Source: Pseudalgibacter ostreae (lineage in GTDB: Bacteria > Bacteroidota > Bacteroidia > Flavobacteriales > Flavobacteriaceae). Taken from it: a DNA stretch of 64,000 nt. Each line of letters opens with the position of its first letter. Position 1 is the first letter of the stretch. The notes beneath the pieces were generated by a model. That model saw only the letters and a program-made list of their open reading frames with translations, was not told the origin of the DNA and did not search any database. Of this stretch, positions 18,668-27,568 are shown in pieces. The translations under genes were made by a program, and so were the position numbers. The stretch lies in the NCBI RefSeq assembly GCF_042427585.1, contig NZ_JBHMFC010000013.1, positions 1 to 64,000 on the forward strand. The letters run 5' to 3'.

Positions 18668-19030
18668 ATGAAAAAAGCAATTGCCGTAGTACTATTAGTT
18701 GTTGGAATTAATTTTTCTGCACAAGCACAAGAAGTAAAAACAATTTCCTTAGAACAAACAAAAGGTGCATTTGTACAAGAATCACTTACTTTAGAAGAAG
18801 GAACCTATGTCTTTGAAATCGCCAATAAAAATGTAGGCCATGACATTGGTTTTGTATTAGCTCCTAAAGGAAAACCAGAAGAAGCACATCATATTAAAGA
18901 TGCATATGTAACGAAAACAGTCGCTACAAATTCAAAAGAAAAATCAAAAGAAGTGACACTGAAAAAAGGAGAGTATATTTATTTCTGTCCTTTAAACCCA
19001 ACACCAGAATACACGTTAATCGTTAAGTAA
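18668..19030 (+). CDS. secreted cupredoxin-like protein with an incomplete copper site
   Basis: The 120-residue protein has a signal peptide cleaved near residue 20 (FSAQAQ) and a cupredoxin-like beta domain. His58 in NKNVGHDIGF and Cys107 in YIYFCPLNP sit where the first His and the Cys ligand belong. The expected second His and axial Met after the Cys are absent: the sequence runs CPLNPTPEYTLIVK and ends. It may therefore not bind copper in the classical way. It is co-directional with the AhpD-like gene (32-bp gap) and has its own terminator. Confidence 0.82.
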   Translation: MKKAIAVVLLVVGINFSAQAQEVKTISLEQTKGAFVQESLTLEEGTYVFEIANKNVGHDIGFVLAPKGKPEEAHHIKDAYVTKTVATNSKEKSKEVTLKKGEYIYFCPLNPTPEYTLIVK

Positions 19031-19053
19031 CACGTTTTTTTAACACAATACTG

Positions 19054-19089
19054 AGGTAAGCTGGCATGTTGCTCGCTTACCTTTTTATT
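19054..19089 (+). terminator. intrinsic terminator after the cupredoxin-like gene
   Basis: Stem AGGTAAGC (19054-19061) with GCTTACCT (19075-19082), loop 13 nt, followed by a T-rich tract. It sits between convergent genes. Confidence 0.75.
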
Positions 19090-19092
19090 TAG

Positions 19093-19749
19093 TTAAACTT
19101 TCACTCGTTTTATTGCTGTAAACGCCTTATCAACATACTCTTCCTCCACTAAAATAGTAAACTCATTCGTGGTAGATAACACCTCGTAAAGCACTACACC
19201 TTCCCAAGCCAAACGTTTAAAAAAATGATAATACAACCCCGCAATCTTAGAATTGTTTTCGGGTAAATTTATAGTAATCGCAGATAGCCCATTTTGCACG
19301 GCGATAAAGGTCTCACTTTTTAAATGCGCGTCTATAAAGCCACTTAAACTACTAGACACAATAATATTGCTCTCATGAACACCTCTTGTAAACGTATAAA
19401 ACAGTTTAGGTTCATTATTAATCATTTTTAAAATTTCGGAATGATTGGCTATAAGCGTATCCGAGTTTTTAACGGTATAATCGGTTAAATTAGATCGCAA
19501 CGTAATATCGCCCAAATTCTGGATGGCTTTTTTCATTTTAACAGAATTTGATAAGGTGGGTGGCGGACTATAGCGCCTTAAAGCCATCATTATAGCTCCA
19601 GGTTTCACATCTTTTTTAAGCATTTTACTAATAGGCTCGGTAAGCTCCAAAGCCAATGCGCTATAATTAATAATATTGCGAGATAATGCTTCTTCTAAAA
19701 AAGGTTGTGAAATTAAAATATCTTCGACACAATTTGATACGGTTCTCAT
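19093..19749 (-). CDS. ACT-like regulatory protein divergent from aspartate kinase
   Basis: The 218-residue soluble protein has an N-terminal helical region (about 1-65) that could be a winged helix, then a beta-alpha segment. The C-terminal part has two ACT-like repeats, with FIAVQNGLSAITINLPENN and GVVLYEVLSTTNEFTILVEE reading like ACT beta-alpha-beta units. ACT domains bind amino acids. It is divergent from lysC across 109 bp, which suggests amino-acid sensing linked to aspartate-family biosynthesis. It has no kinase domain, so it is not itself an aspartate kinase. Confidence 0.7.
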   Translation of the reverse strand: MRTVSNCVEDILISQPFLEEALSRNIINYSALALELTEPISKMLKKDVKPGAIMMALRRYSPPPTLSNSVKMKKAIQNLGDITLRSNLTDYTVKNSDTLIANHSEILKMINNEPKLFYTFTRGVHESNIIVSSSLSGFIDAHLKSETFIAVQNGLSAITINLPENNSKIAGLYYHFFKRLAWEGVVLYEVLSTTNEFTILVEEEYVDKAFTAIKRVKV

Positions 19750-19858
19750 GTTAAATATTTAACAATTTGTGCAAAAATAATCTTTTTTTTTAATAAATAT
19801 CATTATTCCAATAATCTAACATAATTTTACCATCTTATTATTTATATAAATTCGATAT

Positions 19859-21181
19859 ATGAAAGTATTAAAATTTGGTGGCACCTCAGTGGGCTCTGTA
19901 AAAAACATGGCTAATGTAAAAAACATCATCCATGATGGTTCTAAAAAAGTGATTGTTCTTTCTGCCATGTCGGGCACAACAAATGCTTTACTCTCAATTG
20001 CAGAAAGCATCACTAATAAAAACACAAATGAAGCAACCGAAAAAATAAACACCTTACACGACACATATTTTACGGTTATAGATGAGCTTTTAGTGCATGA
20101 CCATTTAAATAAGCAAACCAAAGACTACATTAGCTCTGTTTTTAATCTTTTAACAACACATACACATAAAGCACCTTCTGCTTTACTTAACAATGAAATT
20201 GTTGCCCAGGGCGAATTAATGTCTACATATATGTTTAATGCGTATCTAAAGCAAGAAGGCATAGATTCTACATTATTGCCTGCATTAGATTTTATGCGTA
20301 TCAATAAAGTGAAAGAGCCAGACATGGAAAGCATCAAAAGAAACCTTAAAGAGGTTATGGATCGTGTACCAGAGGCTACCATATATATTACACAAGGATT
20401 TATTTGTTTAGACGATAAAGGGAACATATCCAACCTACAACGTGGTGGAAGCGATTATACAGCCACAATTATAGGCGCCGCCATTAAAGCAGAAGAGGTA
20501 CAGATTTGGACAGATATTGACGGGATGCACAATAACGATCCTAGATATGTAAACAACACAAACCCCATTTCTGACCTGTGCTATGATGAAGCGGCAGAGT
20601 TAGCTTATTTTGGCGCTAAAATACTGCATCCACAAACCGTATTACCAGTTAGAGAAGACCATATTCCGGTACGCTTAAAAAACACTATGAATCCAGAGTG
20701 CTACGGCACCCGCATTACTAGTGATGCTACAGAAAATGGCATCAAGGCAATTGCTGCAAAAGACGGCATTACCGCCATAAAAATCAAATCTGGCCGCATG
20801 CTTCTAGCACATGGTTTCCTGAAAAAAATATTTGAAATATTTGAAACCTACGAGACCTCCATAGACATGATCACCACCTCGGAAGTTGCTGTTTCGGTAA
20901 CTATTGATGACGAAAAGAACCTAGATAAGATAATTGCTGCACTAGAGGCATTCGCCACTATTGAAGTGGACAAAAATCAAAGCATTATATGCCTAGTAGG
21001 CCACGCCATTGTAAACCATGACGAAACCTATAAATTGTTTCAAATCTTGAAAGATGTAAAAATCAGAATGATTTCGTATGGCGGAAGCAAAAACAATATT
21101 TCACTATTGGTAGATTCAAAAAACAAAATCGAGACCTTACAAAAACTAAATGATTATATATTTGAATTAGCTCACCAATAA
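19859..21181 (+). CDS. lysC: aspartate kinase
   Basis: Phosphorylates aspartate, the first step to lysine, threonine and methionine. The 440-residue protein starts with the KFGGTSVGS motif. It has the kinase signatures VLSAMSGTTNAL, ITQGFI and LQRGGSDYTATIIGAA, and a C-terminal pair of ACT domains from about residue 300 (IKIKSGRMLLAHGF, then IICLVGHAIV) for feedback control. It is a monofunctional enzyme with no fused homoserine dehydrogenase. Symbol lysC is used generically. A strong hairpin follows. Confidence 0.95.
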   Translation: MKVLKFGGTSVGSVKNMANVKNIIHDGSKKVIVLSAMSGTTNALLSIAESITNKNTNEATEKINTLHDTYFTVIDELLVHDHLNKQTKDYISSVFNLLTTHTHKAPSALLNNEIVAQGELMSTYMFNAYLKQEGIDSTLLPALDFMRINKVKEPDMESIKRNLKEVMDRVPEATIYITQGFICLDDKGNISNLQRGGSDYTATIIGAAIKAEEVQIWTDIDGMHNNDPRYVNNTNPISDLCYDEAAELAYFGAKILHPQTVLPVREDHIPVRLKNTMNPECYGTRITSDATENGIKAIAAKDGITAIKIKSGRMLLAHGFLKKIFEIFETYETSIDMITTSEVAVSVTIDDEKNLDKIIAALEAFATIEVDKNQSIICLVGHAIVNHDETYKLFQILKDVKIRMISYGGSKNNISLLVDSKNKIETLQKLNDYIFELAHQ

Positions 21182-21203
21182 ATCAGTTACTTTTCATAAA
21201 GGC

Positions 21204-21245
21204 AATCAATAAGGGGCGATTTTAAAAAAACGCCCCTTATTGATT
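21204..21245 (+). terminator. intrinsic terminator of lysC
   Basis: Perfect 15-bp stem: AATCAATAAGGGGCG (21204-21218) with CGCCCCTTATTGATT (21231-21245), loop 12 nt, then TT. It abuts the stop codon of the convergent pepP gene. Confidence 0.8.
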
Positions 21246-22538
21246 TTATGCATTCATAAGGGTTTCTATCTCTTCTATTTCAATAGGAATATTCCGCATT
21301 AAATTAAAAGGCTCTCCCGTTTCTTGAACCACAACATCGTCCTCCAAACGAATACCAAATCCTTCCTGGGGAATATAAATTGCAGGCTCTATCGTAAACA
21401 CCATATTCGCTTGCATTGGCTCTGTAATTATGCCATAATCGTGAGTATCCAAACCAAGATGATGACTTGTGCCGTGCATAAAGTACTTTTTATAGGCAGG
21501 CCAATCTGGGTTCTCGTTTTGGACATCTGCTTTATCAAGCAGGTTAAGACCCAATAATTCAGAAGTCATAATTTTACCAACCTCTGCATGATATGTTGGC
21601 AAATCGTTGCCAGGAACCAACATTTTCGCAGCCTCTTTTTTAACCCTATTTACAGCATTATAAACCTCCTTTTGTCTTTCGCTAAAACGCCCCGAAACAG
21701 GAATGGTACGCGTCATGTCACTAGAATAGTTTGCATATTCTGCGGCAAGGTCCATTAAAATCAAATCACCGGCTTTACATTGCTTGTTGTTTTCAACGTA
21801 ATGCAACACATTGGCATTATTACCCGAAGCAATTATAGGCGTATACGCAAACTTTCTAGAGCGGTTTTTTATAAACTCGTGAATAAACTCCGCTTCAATT
21901 TCATACTCCCAAACATTAGGTTTTACAAAATCTAAAATTCTACGAAATCCTTTTTCAGTAATATCACACGCCTGCTGTATCAAATCAATTTCAAGAGGAT
22001 TTTTCACAGCGCGCAGTCGTTGTAAAATAGGATTGCTTTTAGCAACCGCATGTGCAGGATAAGTTTTTTTCAACCATTTAACAAAACGATCTTCCCTAGT
22101 TTCAGTTTCTATATTCGCTCTGTAATGCTCGTTAGTATTAATAAAGACCGTATCACATTGCGACATAATCTCATGAAATACTTTATTCATATCTGTTAAC
22201 CAATACACGGTTTTAATACCTGAAGTCTCAAAGGCCTTTTCCTTCGTTAGCTTTTCTCCTTCCCAAATAGCAATATGCGCATTGGTTTCTTTTAAAAAAA
22301 GAATTTCTCGGTGTTTTTCATTTGGACAATCAGGAAACAGTACTAAAACACTCTCTTCTTGATCAACTCCACTAAGATAAAAAATATCACGATGCTGCTC
22401 AAAAGGCATCGTACTATCGGCGCCTGTTGGATAAATATCGTTGGAATTAAAAACAGCTAAACTATTGGCTTTCATTTTACTACAAAACGCCCCCCTATTT
22501 TTTATAAAAAGAGAACGGTCTATTAAATGGTATTTCAT
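21246..22538 (-). CDS. pepP: aminopeptidase P (Xaa-Pro aminopeptidase, M24B)
   Basis: Removes N-terminal residues preceding proline. The 430-residue protein has an N-terminal creatinase-type domain (about 1-165) and a C-terminal pita-bread catalytic domain. The five metal ligands are visible: Asp in ILMDLAAEY, Asp in YSSDMTRTIP, His in TSHHLGLDTHD, Glu in FTIEPAIYIP and Glu in IRLEDDVVV. No signal peptide. Convergent with lysC. Confidence 0.95.
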   Translation of the reverse strand: MKYHLIDRSLFIKNRGAFCSKMKANSLAVFNSNDIYPTGADSTMPFEQHRDIFYLSGVDQEESVLVLFPDCPNEKHREILFLKETNAHIAIWEGEKLTKEKAFETSGIKTVYWLTDMNKVFHEIMSQCDTVFINTNEHYRANIETETREDRFVKWLKKTYPAHAVAKSNPILQRLRAVKNPLEIDLIQQACDITEKGFRRILDFVKPNVWEYEIEAEFIHEFIKNRSRKFAYTPIIASGNNANVLHYVENNKQCKAGDLILMDLAAEYANYSSDMTRTIPVSGRFSERQKEVYNAVNRVKKEAAKMLVPGNDLPTYHAEVGKIMTSELLGLNLLDKADVQNENPDWPAYKKYFMHGTSHHLGLDTHDYGIITEPMQANMVFTIEPAIYIPQEGFGIRLEDDVVVQETGEPFNLMRNIPIEIEEIETLMNA

Positions 22539-22728
22539 GATGCTTATATTTTAAGACTCATAAAAGTACTAAATCTAAATAAACTTATATTATAATTTAT
22601 TATATTTGATAGAATTGCTTTTTTTCAAAGAAAAACAATCCAAATATTCCCCAAACTATCCTGCCTCATTTCCATCTGTGTTACTTTTTTTTACTCTCAA
22701 TTTATTAATCCATTAAAAAAAAACTCTC

Positions 22729-24594
22729 ATGAAAAACACTACCCTCATAGTCCTTTTTGCCGTTTTGCTTTTTACAACTTCTACAACCTCTGCCCAAGTG
22801 GCTTTAAAGGAACTCTCTTTAAAAGAACAAATTGAAAATGCTAACCTAGTACTGGAAGGTCGGGTCATTTCCAAAAAGTCTTTCTGGTCTAATCATGTTA
22901 TTTACACAGCAAACACCGTAGAGGTTTACAAAACTTTTAAAGGCCAAGCCCCTAAAACTGTAGATGTATTAACCCTAGGCGGCACTGTTGGCCTTCAAGC
23001 TCTAAAGGTATCCTCTAGCTTAACGCTAAATATTGGAGATATTGGTGTTTTTACGTTAAACCATACGGCTACAGCTCAAAAATCCAGTACGACAAAATAC
23101 AAGCCCCATGCTGCTGTTCAAGGGTTTTACAAGTACAATTTATATGATGATGTTGCCGTAAATCCTTTCCACACCAAACAAGGTATTACAGATTCCTTTT
23201 ATCGTGAAATCATGACCCACACCAAATCTGGGTTTACGGAAACTTCCGTTTTTAATGTCAAAACCATACAATCTAAGTTAGCCCAAAGCAAAAACACATT
23301 AGCACCCAGTGCCATTATTTTTAGTCCAACCTCTATCTCTGCAGGCACTAAATCTATTCTCACGATAACCATCCCACCAAGAAACACAGGAACAGGTTTC
23401 GGTAACATTAAAGGCAAAGTGTCTTTTGAAAATGCCGATAATGGCGGACTTGATTATATTGATGCCCTAAATACCCAAATAACATCATGGTCTAATACTG
23501 CTATAACCGTAGAAGTACCTTCCAATGCCGGAACGGGTAAAGTACTTGTTAAAAATGCCGATAATACCATGAGTGTTTCTAACACCAACTTAATTATAAC
23601 CTTTGCAGAAGAAAACGTAGTATACGACCCAGACGACCAAACTGAAATTGGTGGGAGCAACGGCGCATTGCCAGCAAGAGCCTACAGAGTCCAACATATT
23701 AACGAAAACGGTAATGGAGGTTACACCTTTCAAATGAACACACGCTTCGATGCCAATACAGAAGCTAAAGCTGCATTTGAGAAAGCCCTAGAATCCTGGC
23801 GCTGTACCACAAGGATTAATTGGACCTTAGGCCCTGTAACACCAGTAGACGAGGTTACTTTTGAAAGTAGGCAGGCGCAACAAGCCCAGTCTATTAATAT
23901 TGTTAGATTTGATAATGGTGATGAATTGGACAACAGTATTCTTGGCCAATGCTATTCTTGGTATAAAGGCTGTGAGTTAAGCAATGGTACATTTGTTTGG
24001 TATGTTGCAGAGATGGACTTGGTTTTCAATGATAATGTTAATTGGAATTTCGGCCCCCAGAGCACCATCCAATCTTCTGGAAATTATGATTTTGAAAGCA
24101 TTGCACTTCATGAACTCGGCCATGCGCACCAGTTGGCACATGTTATTGATACAAATCCTATAAACGACAACAGTAACGATGTTATGCATTACGCCTTACA
24201 GTTTAAAGAAGATCAGCGTGTTTTAGCCAACATCAATATTTCGGCTGCAAGCGGGATCCAAAACAGGAGCACAACAACTAAAGTCTGCAACCTCCCGTTA
24301 ATGATTAACTATTCGGCGAGTTGCACTTTAGGTTTAGATGAAAGCACATTGAAGGATATTATAGAAATCTATCCAAATCCGACTAAAGGCGAACTATTTA
24401 TAAGCAGTCCTAGCACCATCACCATCAAAAACATATTTATTTACGATGTGAGCGGAAGACTTATGTCTAAACAAAACCTTCCAAACCAAGCCCCTTTACA
24501 TACACTTCATTTAAACAACTTTACAAAAGGGATTTATTTTATAAAGTTCCAATCGGAAGCGACTTTTATCACCAAAAAAATTATTTTAGAGTGA
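22729..24594 (+). CDS. secreted metzincin-type metalloprotease with TIG domain and T9SS sorting domain
   Basis: The 621-residue protein has a signal peptide (about 1-22, ending TTSAQ). An N-terminal domain of unknown type follows, then an IPT/TIG Ig-like domain at about 195-290 (IIFSPTSISAGTKSILTI). The metalloprotease region contains HELGHAHQLAH, with His461, Glu462, His465 and His471 forming the HExxHxxxxxH metzincin zinc site. The C-terminus (about 545-621, with EIYPNPTKGELFIS and KGIYFIKF) is a type A sorting domain for type IX secretion. It is likely exported to the surface or medium. The substrate is unknown. Confidence 0.88.
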   Translation: MKNTTLIVLFAVLLFTTSTTSAQVALKELSLKEQIENANLVLEGRVISKKSFWSNHVIYTANTVEVYKTFKGQAPKTVDVLTLGGTVGLQALKVSSSLTLNIGDIGVFTLNHTATAQKSSTTKYKPHAAVQGFYKYNLYDDVAVNPFHTKQGITDSFYREIMTHTKSGFTETSVFNVKTIQSKLAQSKNTLAPSAIIFSPTSISAGTKSILTITIPPRNTGTGFGNIKGKVSFENADNGGLDYIDALNTQITSWSNTAITVEVPSNAGTGKVLVKNADNTMSVSNTNLIITFAEENVVYDPDDQTEIGGSNGALPARAYRVQHINENGNGGYTFQMNTRFDANTEAKAAFEKALESWRCTTRINWTLGPVTPVDEVTFESRQAQQAQSINIVRFDNGDELDNSILGQCYSWYKGCELSNGTFVWYVAEMDLVFNDNVNWNFGPQSTIQSSGNYDFESIALHELGHAHQLAHVIDTNPINDNSNDVMHYALQFKEDQRVLANINISAASGIQNRSTTTKVCNLPLMINYSASCTLGLDESTLKDIIEIYPNPTKGELFISSPSTITIKNIFIYDVSGRLMSKQNLPNQAPLHTLHLNNFTKGIYFIKFQSEATFITKKIILE

Positions 24595-24617
24595 TCTTTA
24601 TACAAGAACTCAATAGC

Positions 24618-24654
24618 ATAAAATCCGAGCACATAAAATGTCTTCGGGTTTTAT
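24618..24654 (+). terminator. terminator-like hairpin after the metalloprotease gene
   Basis: ATAAAATCCGA (24618-24628) pairs with TCGGGTTTTAT (24644-24654) with one G-U pair; the T-run lies in the right arm. Confidence 0.65.
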
Positions 24655-24796
24655 AATTAAAACCCCCTCTAACTCGCCCATTAACACCTATTAACAAGCG
24701 ACTTACAACAAAACCAAATCAAAAACAGACAGATACAAACCGACCACACAACTTCTTTAAAGTCATTCTAAATAGCAAAAACATGACATTTGTTAG

Positions 24797-24827
24797 TTGT
24801 CTATAACCTCTTCCTGTCCTACCTTTG
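24797..24827 (+). promoter_or_regulatory. Bacteroidota-type promoter of sdhCAB
   Basis: TTG at 24797-24799, a 20-bp spacer, then TACCTTTG at 24820-24827: a full match to the TTG / TAnnTTTG consensus. Transcription would start about 6 bp later, roughly 20 nt before the sdhC ATG at 24855. Confidence 0.78.
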
Positions 24828-24854
24828 TAGTAATCTTAAAATAACTACAAAAAA

Positions 24855-25535
24855 ATGAGCGGATTTTTTAAATCTTCGATTGGAAGAAAAGTAGCCATGG
24901 CGCTTTCGGCTTTTTTCCTTATGTTTTTCTTAATTATCCATTTAGCGGTAAACATCACATCATTATTTAGTGAAGATTTGTTTAACGAATTATCACACTT
25001 TATGGGCACAAATCCGTTAGTACAGTTTGCTTTGCAGCCTGTTTTGATATTTGGTGTTATATTCCATTTTGTGATGGGCTTTATATTGGAAATTAGAAAT
25101 CAAAAAGCCAGAAACATTGCTTATGTAAAAAACAATGGCGCGGCAAATTCCACTTGGATGAGCAGGAACATGATTTACAGTGGACTGGTAATTTTAGCAT
25201 TTCTTGTGCTTCACTTCATAGATTTCTGGATTCCAGAAATTAACACCAAATATGTCGCTGGAGATATGTCTGGAATGCACGATGGTGAATTTAGATATTT
25301 CCCAGAGATGGTAGCCAAATTCCATAGCCACCTTAGAACTATTGCTTATGTAGTTTCATTTATCTTATTAGGCCTGCATTTAGTGCATGGTTTTAATTCT
25401 GCTTTTCAGTCTATGGGAATTACCGCAGGCAGAAAGAAAACATTAAAAACTATAGGAAAAGCCTATTCCATTTTAATCCCGTTAGGGTTTATTATTATTG
25501 CGCTTTTTCATCATTTAAAATACGTTTTATCATAG
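24855..25535 (+). CDS. sdhC: succinate dehydrogenase cytochrome b subunit
   Basis: The 226-residue membrane anchor of complex II has five hydrophobic helices. Conserved histidines in IIHLAVN, FHFVMG, VLHFID, FHSHLRT and GLHLVHGF could ligate the two b hemes of the type B, menaquinone-linked enzyme. A single large cytochrome subunit, instead of SdhC plus SdhD, is the Bacteroidota arrangement. The stop is 2 bp before sdhA. Confidence 0.95.
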   Translation: MSGFFKSSIGRKVAMALSAFFLMFFLIIHLAVNITSLFSEDLFNELSHFMGTNPLVQFALQPVLIFGVIFHFVMGFILEIRNQKARNIAYVKNNGAANSTWMSRNMIYSGLVILAFLVLHFIDFWIPEINTKYVAGDMSGMHDGEFRYFPEMVAKFHSHLRTIAYVVSFILLGLHLVHGFNSAFQSMGITAGRKKTLKTIGKAYSILIPLGFIIIALFHHLKYVLS

Positions 25536-25537
25536 AT

Positions 25538-27553
25538 ATGGCAATGTTAGACTCAAAAGTACCGGAAGGTTCCATTGAAAATAAATGGACCGATTATAAG
25601 AATCACATCAATTTAGTTAACCCTGCAAATAAGCGTCATATAGACATTATTGTAGTAGGTACTGGCTTGGCTGGTGGTGCTGCTGCTGCAACTTTGGCTG
25701 AGTTAGGCTATAACGTAAAAGCATTCGCTTATCAAGATTCGCCACGTCGCGCACACTCTATTGCGGCGCAAGGCGGTATCAATGCCGCTAAAAATTACCA
25801 AGGTGATGGCGATTCAACATATCGTTTATTTTATGATACCGTAAAAGGTGGCGATTACCGCTCTCGTGAAGCCAACGTTTATCGTTTAGCTGAAGTATCT
25901 GCAAATATTATTGATCAATGTGTGGCTCAAGGGGTTCCTTTTGCTCGTGATTATGGTGGATTGCTAGATAACCGTTCATTTGGTGGTGTATTGGTCTCTC
26001 GAACTTTTTATGCCAAGGGACAAACAGGGCAACAGCTTTTATTAGGATGTTACTCTGCCATGAACCGTCAAATTGCTCGTGGTAAAATCGAGATGTTTAA
26101 CCGTCACGAAATGCTTGATGTTGTTAAAATTGACGGAAAAGCTAGAGGTATTATTGCCCGTGACTTAATTACGGGAGAAATTGAACGTCACTCGGCCCAT
26201 GCTGTTGTAATTGCAACTGGAGGGTACGGAAACGTGTATTTCCTTTCTACAAATGCAATGGGTAGCAACGCTACTGCTGCTTGGAAAATACATAAAAAAG
26301 GCGCCTTTTTCGCAAACCCTTGTTTTACTCAAATTCACCCCACGTGTATTCCTAGATCTGGAGATTACCAGTCTAAACTAACACTAATGTCTGAATCTTT
26401 GCGAAACGATGGCCGTATTTGGGTACCTGCAAAAATAGAAGATGCTAAAGCCATTCAACAAAATAAATTAAAACCCACGCAAATAGCTGAAGAAGACAGA
26501 GATTATTTCCTAGAACGTCGCTACCCTGCTTTTGGTAACCTAGTGCCACGTGATGTGGCTTCTAGAGCCGCTAAAGAACGTTGCGACGCTGGCTTTGGAG
26601 TAAATGCTACTGGAGAAGCTGTCTATCTAGATTTTGCTAACGCTATTGAACGCTACGGCAAAATAGAAGCTAAAGTCCATAATATTACAAATGCTTCAAA
26701 AGAAAAAATATATGCTTTAGGGAAAGCTATCGTTGAAGAGAAATATGGAAACTTATTCCAAATGTACGAGAAAATCGTCGACCAAAACCCATACGAAACC
26801 CCTATGATGATTTACCCTGCAACGCATTATACTATGGGCGGTATTTGGGTCGATTATAATTTAATGACTACAGTGGATGGTCTATACTGTATAGGTGAAG
26901 CTAACTTCTCCGACCATGGCGCTAACCGACTTGGAGCCTCAGCTCTAATGCAAGGTTTGGCCGACGGGTACTTTATACTGCCATATACCATTGGAGATTA
27001 TTTATCTAATGATATTAGAACTGGGAAAATCCCAACAGACACTAAAGAGTTTGATGAGGTTGAAAAAGAGGTTAAAGACCGTATTGATTTCTTCATTAAT
27101 AATAAAGGAACCAAAACAGTAGACTACTTCCATAAAAAACTTGGAAAAGTGATGTGGGACAAAGTAGGAATGGCTAGAAACGCAAAAGGACTCACCGAAG
27201 CTATGGCAGAGATTAAAGCCATTCGTGAAGAGTTCTGGAAAGATGTGAAAGTGCCAGGTTCTGCTAATGAGATGAACCCAGAGCTTGAAAAAGCGGGACG
27301 AGTGGCAGACTTCTTAGAGCTAGGAGAACTATTCGCTAAAGATGCTTTAGTAAGAGAAGAATCTTGTGGCGGACATTTTAGAGAAGAATCTGCCGAAACA
27401 GATGGCCCTCAAAAAGGCGAAGCAAAGCGTAATGATGCCGATTTCGCATTTGTCTCTGCTTGGGAATATAAAGGTGAACCTGCAGATGCTGTTTTACATA
27501 AAGAAGAATTAGAATTTAAAGATATTGAGCTGAAACAACGTTCATACAAATAA
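25538..27553 (+). CDS. sdhA: succinate dehydrogenase / fumarate reductase flavoprotein subunit
   Basis: The 671-residue catalytic subunit covalently carries FAD and interconverts succinate and fumarate. Dinucleotide-binding GTGLAGGAAAATLAE is near the N-terminus. The flavinylation region has RRAHSIAAQGGINAAKN. Substrate-site landmarks are NPCFTQIHPTCIP, the RYPAFGNLVPRD loop and THYTMGGIWVDYN. The C-terminal EESCGGHFREE is typical. It is the second gene of sdhCAB. Confidence 0.97.
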   Translation: MAMLDSKVPEGSIENKWTDYKNHINLVNPANKRHIDIIVVGTGLAGGAAAATLAELGYNVKAFAYQDSPRRAHSIAAQGGINAAKNYQGDGDSTYRLFYDTVKGGDYRSREANVYRLAEVSANIIDQCVAQGVPFARDYGGLLDNRSFGGVLVSRTFYAKGQTGQQLLLGCYSAMNRQIARGKIEMFNRHEMLDVVKIDGKARGIIARDLITGEIERHSAHAVVIATGGYGNVYFLSTNAMGSNATAAWKIHKKGAFFANPCFTQIHPTCIPRSGDYQSKLTLMSESLRNDGRIWVPAKIEDAKAIQQNKLKPTQIAEEDRDYFLERRYPAFGNLVPRDVASRAAKERCDAGFGVNATGEAVYLDFANAIERYGKIEAKVHNITNASKEKIYALGKAIVEEKYGNLFQMYEKIVDQNPYETPMMIYPATHYTMGGIWVDYNLMTTVDGLYCIGEANFSDHGANRLGASALMQGLADGYFILPYTIGDYLSNDIRTGKIPTDTKEFDEVEKEVKDRIDFFINNKGTKTVDYFHKKLGKVMWDKVGMARNAKGLTEAMAEIKAIREEFWKDVKVPGSANEMNPELEKAGRVADFLELGELFAKDALVREESCGGHFREESAETDGPQKGEAKRNDADFAFVSAWEYKGEPADAVLHKEELEFKDIELKQRSYK

Positions 27554-27568
27554 GATAAGATTGACATT

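Noticed and set aside
22601..22608. TATATTTG before the metalloprotease gene
   Set aside because: Fits the -7 consensus but lacks a -33 element and lies 120 bp before the start.
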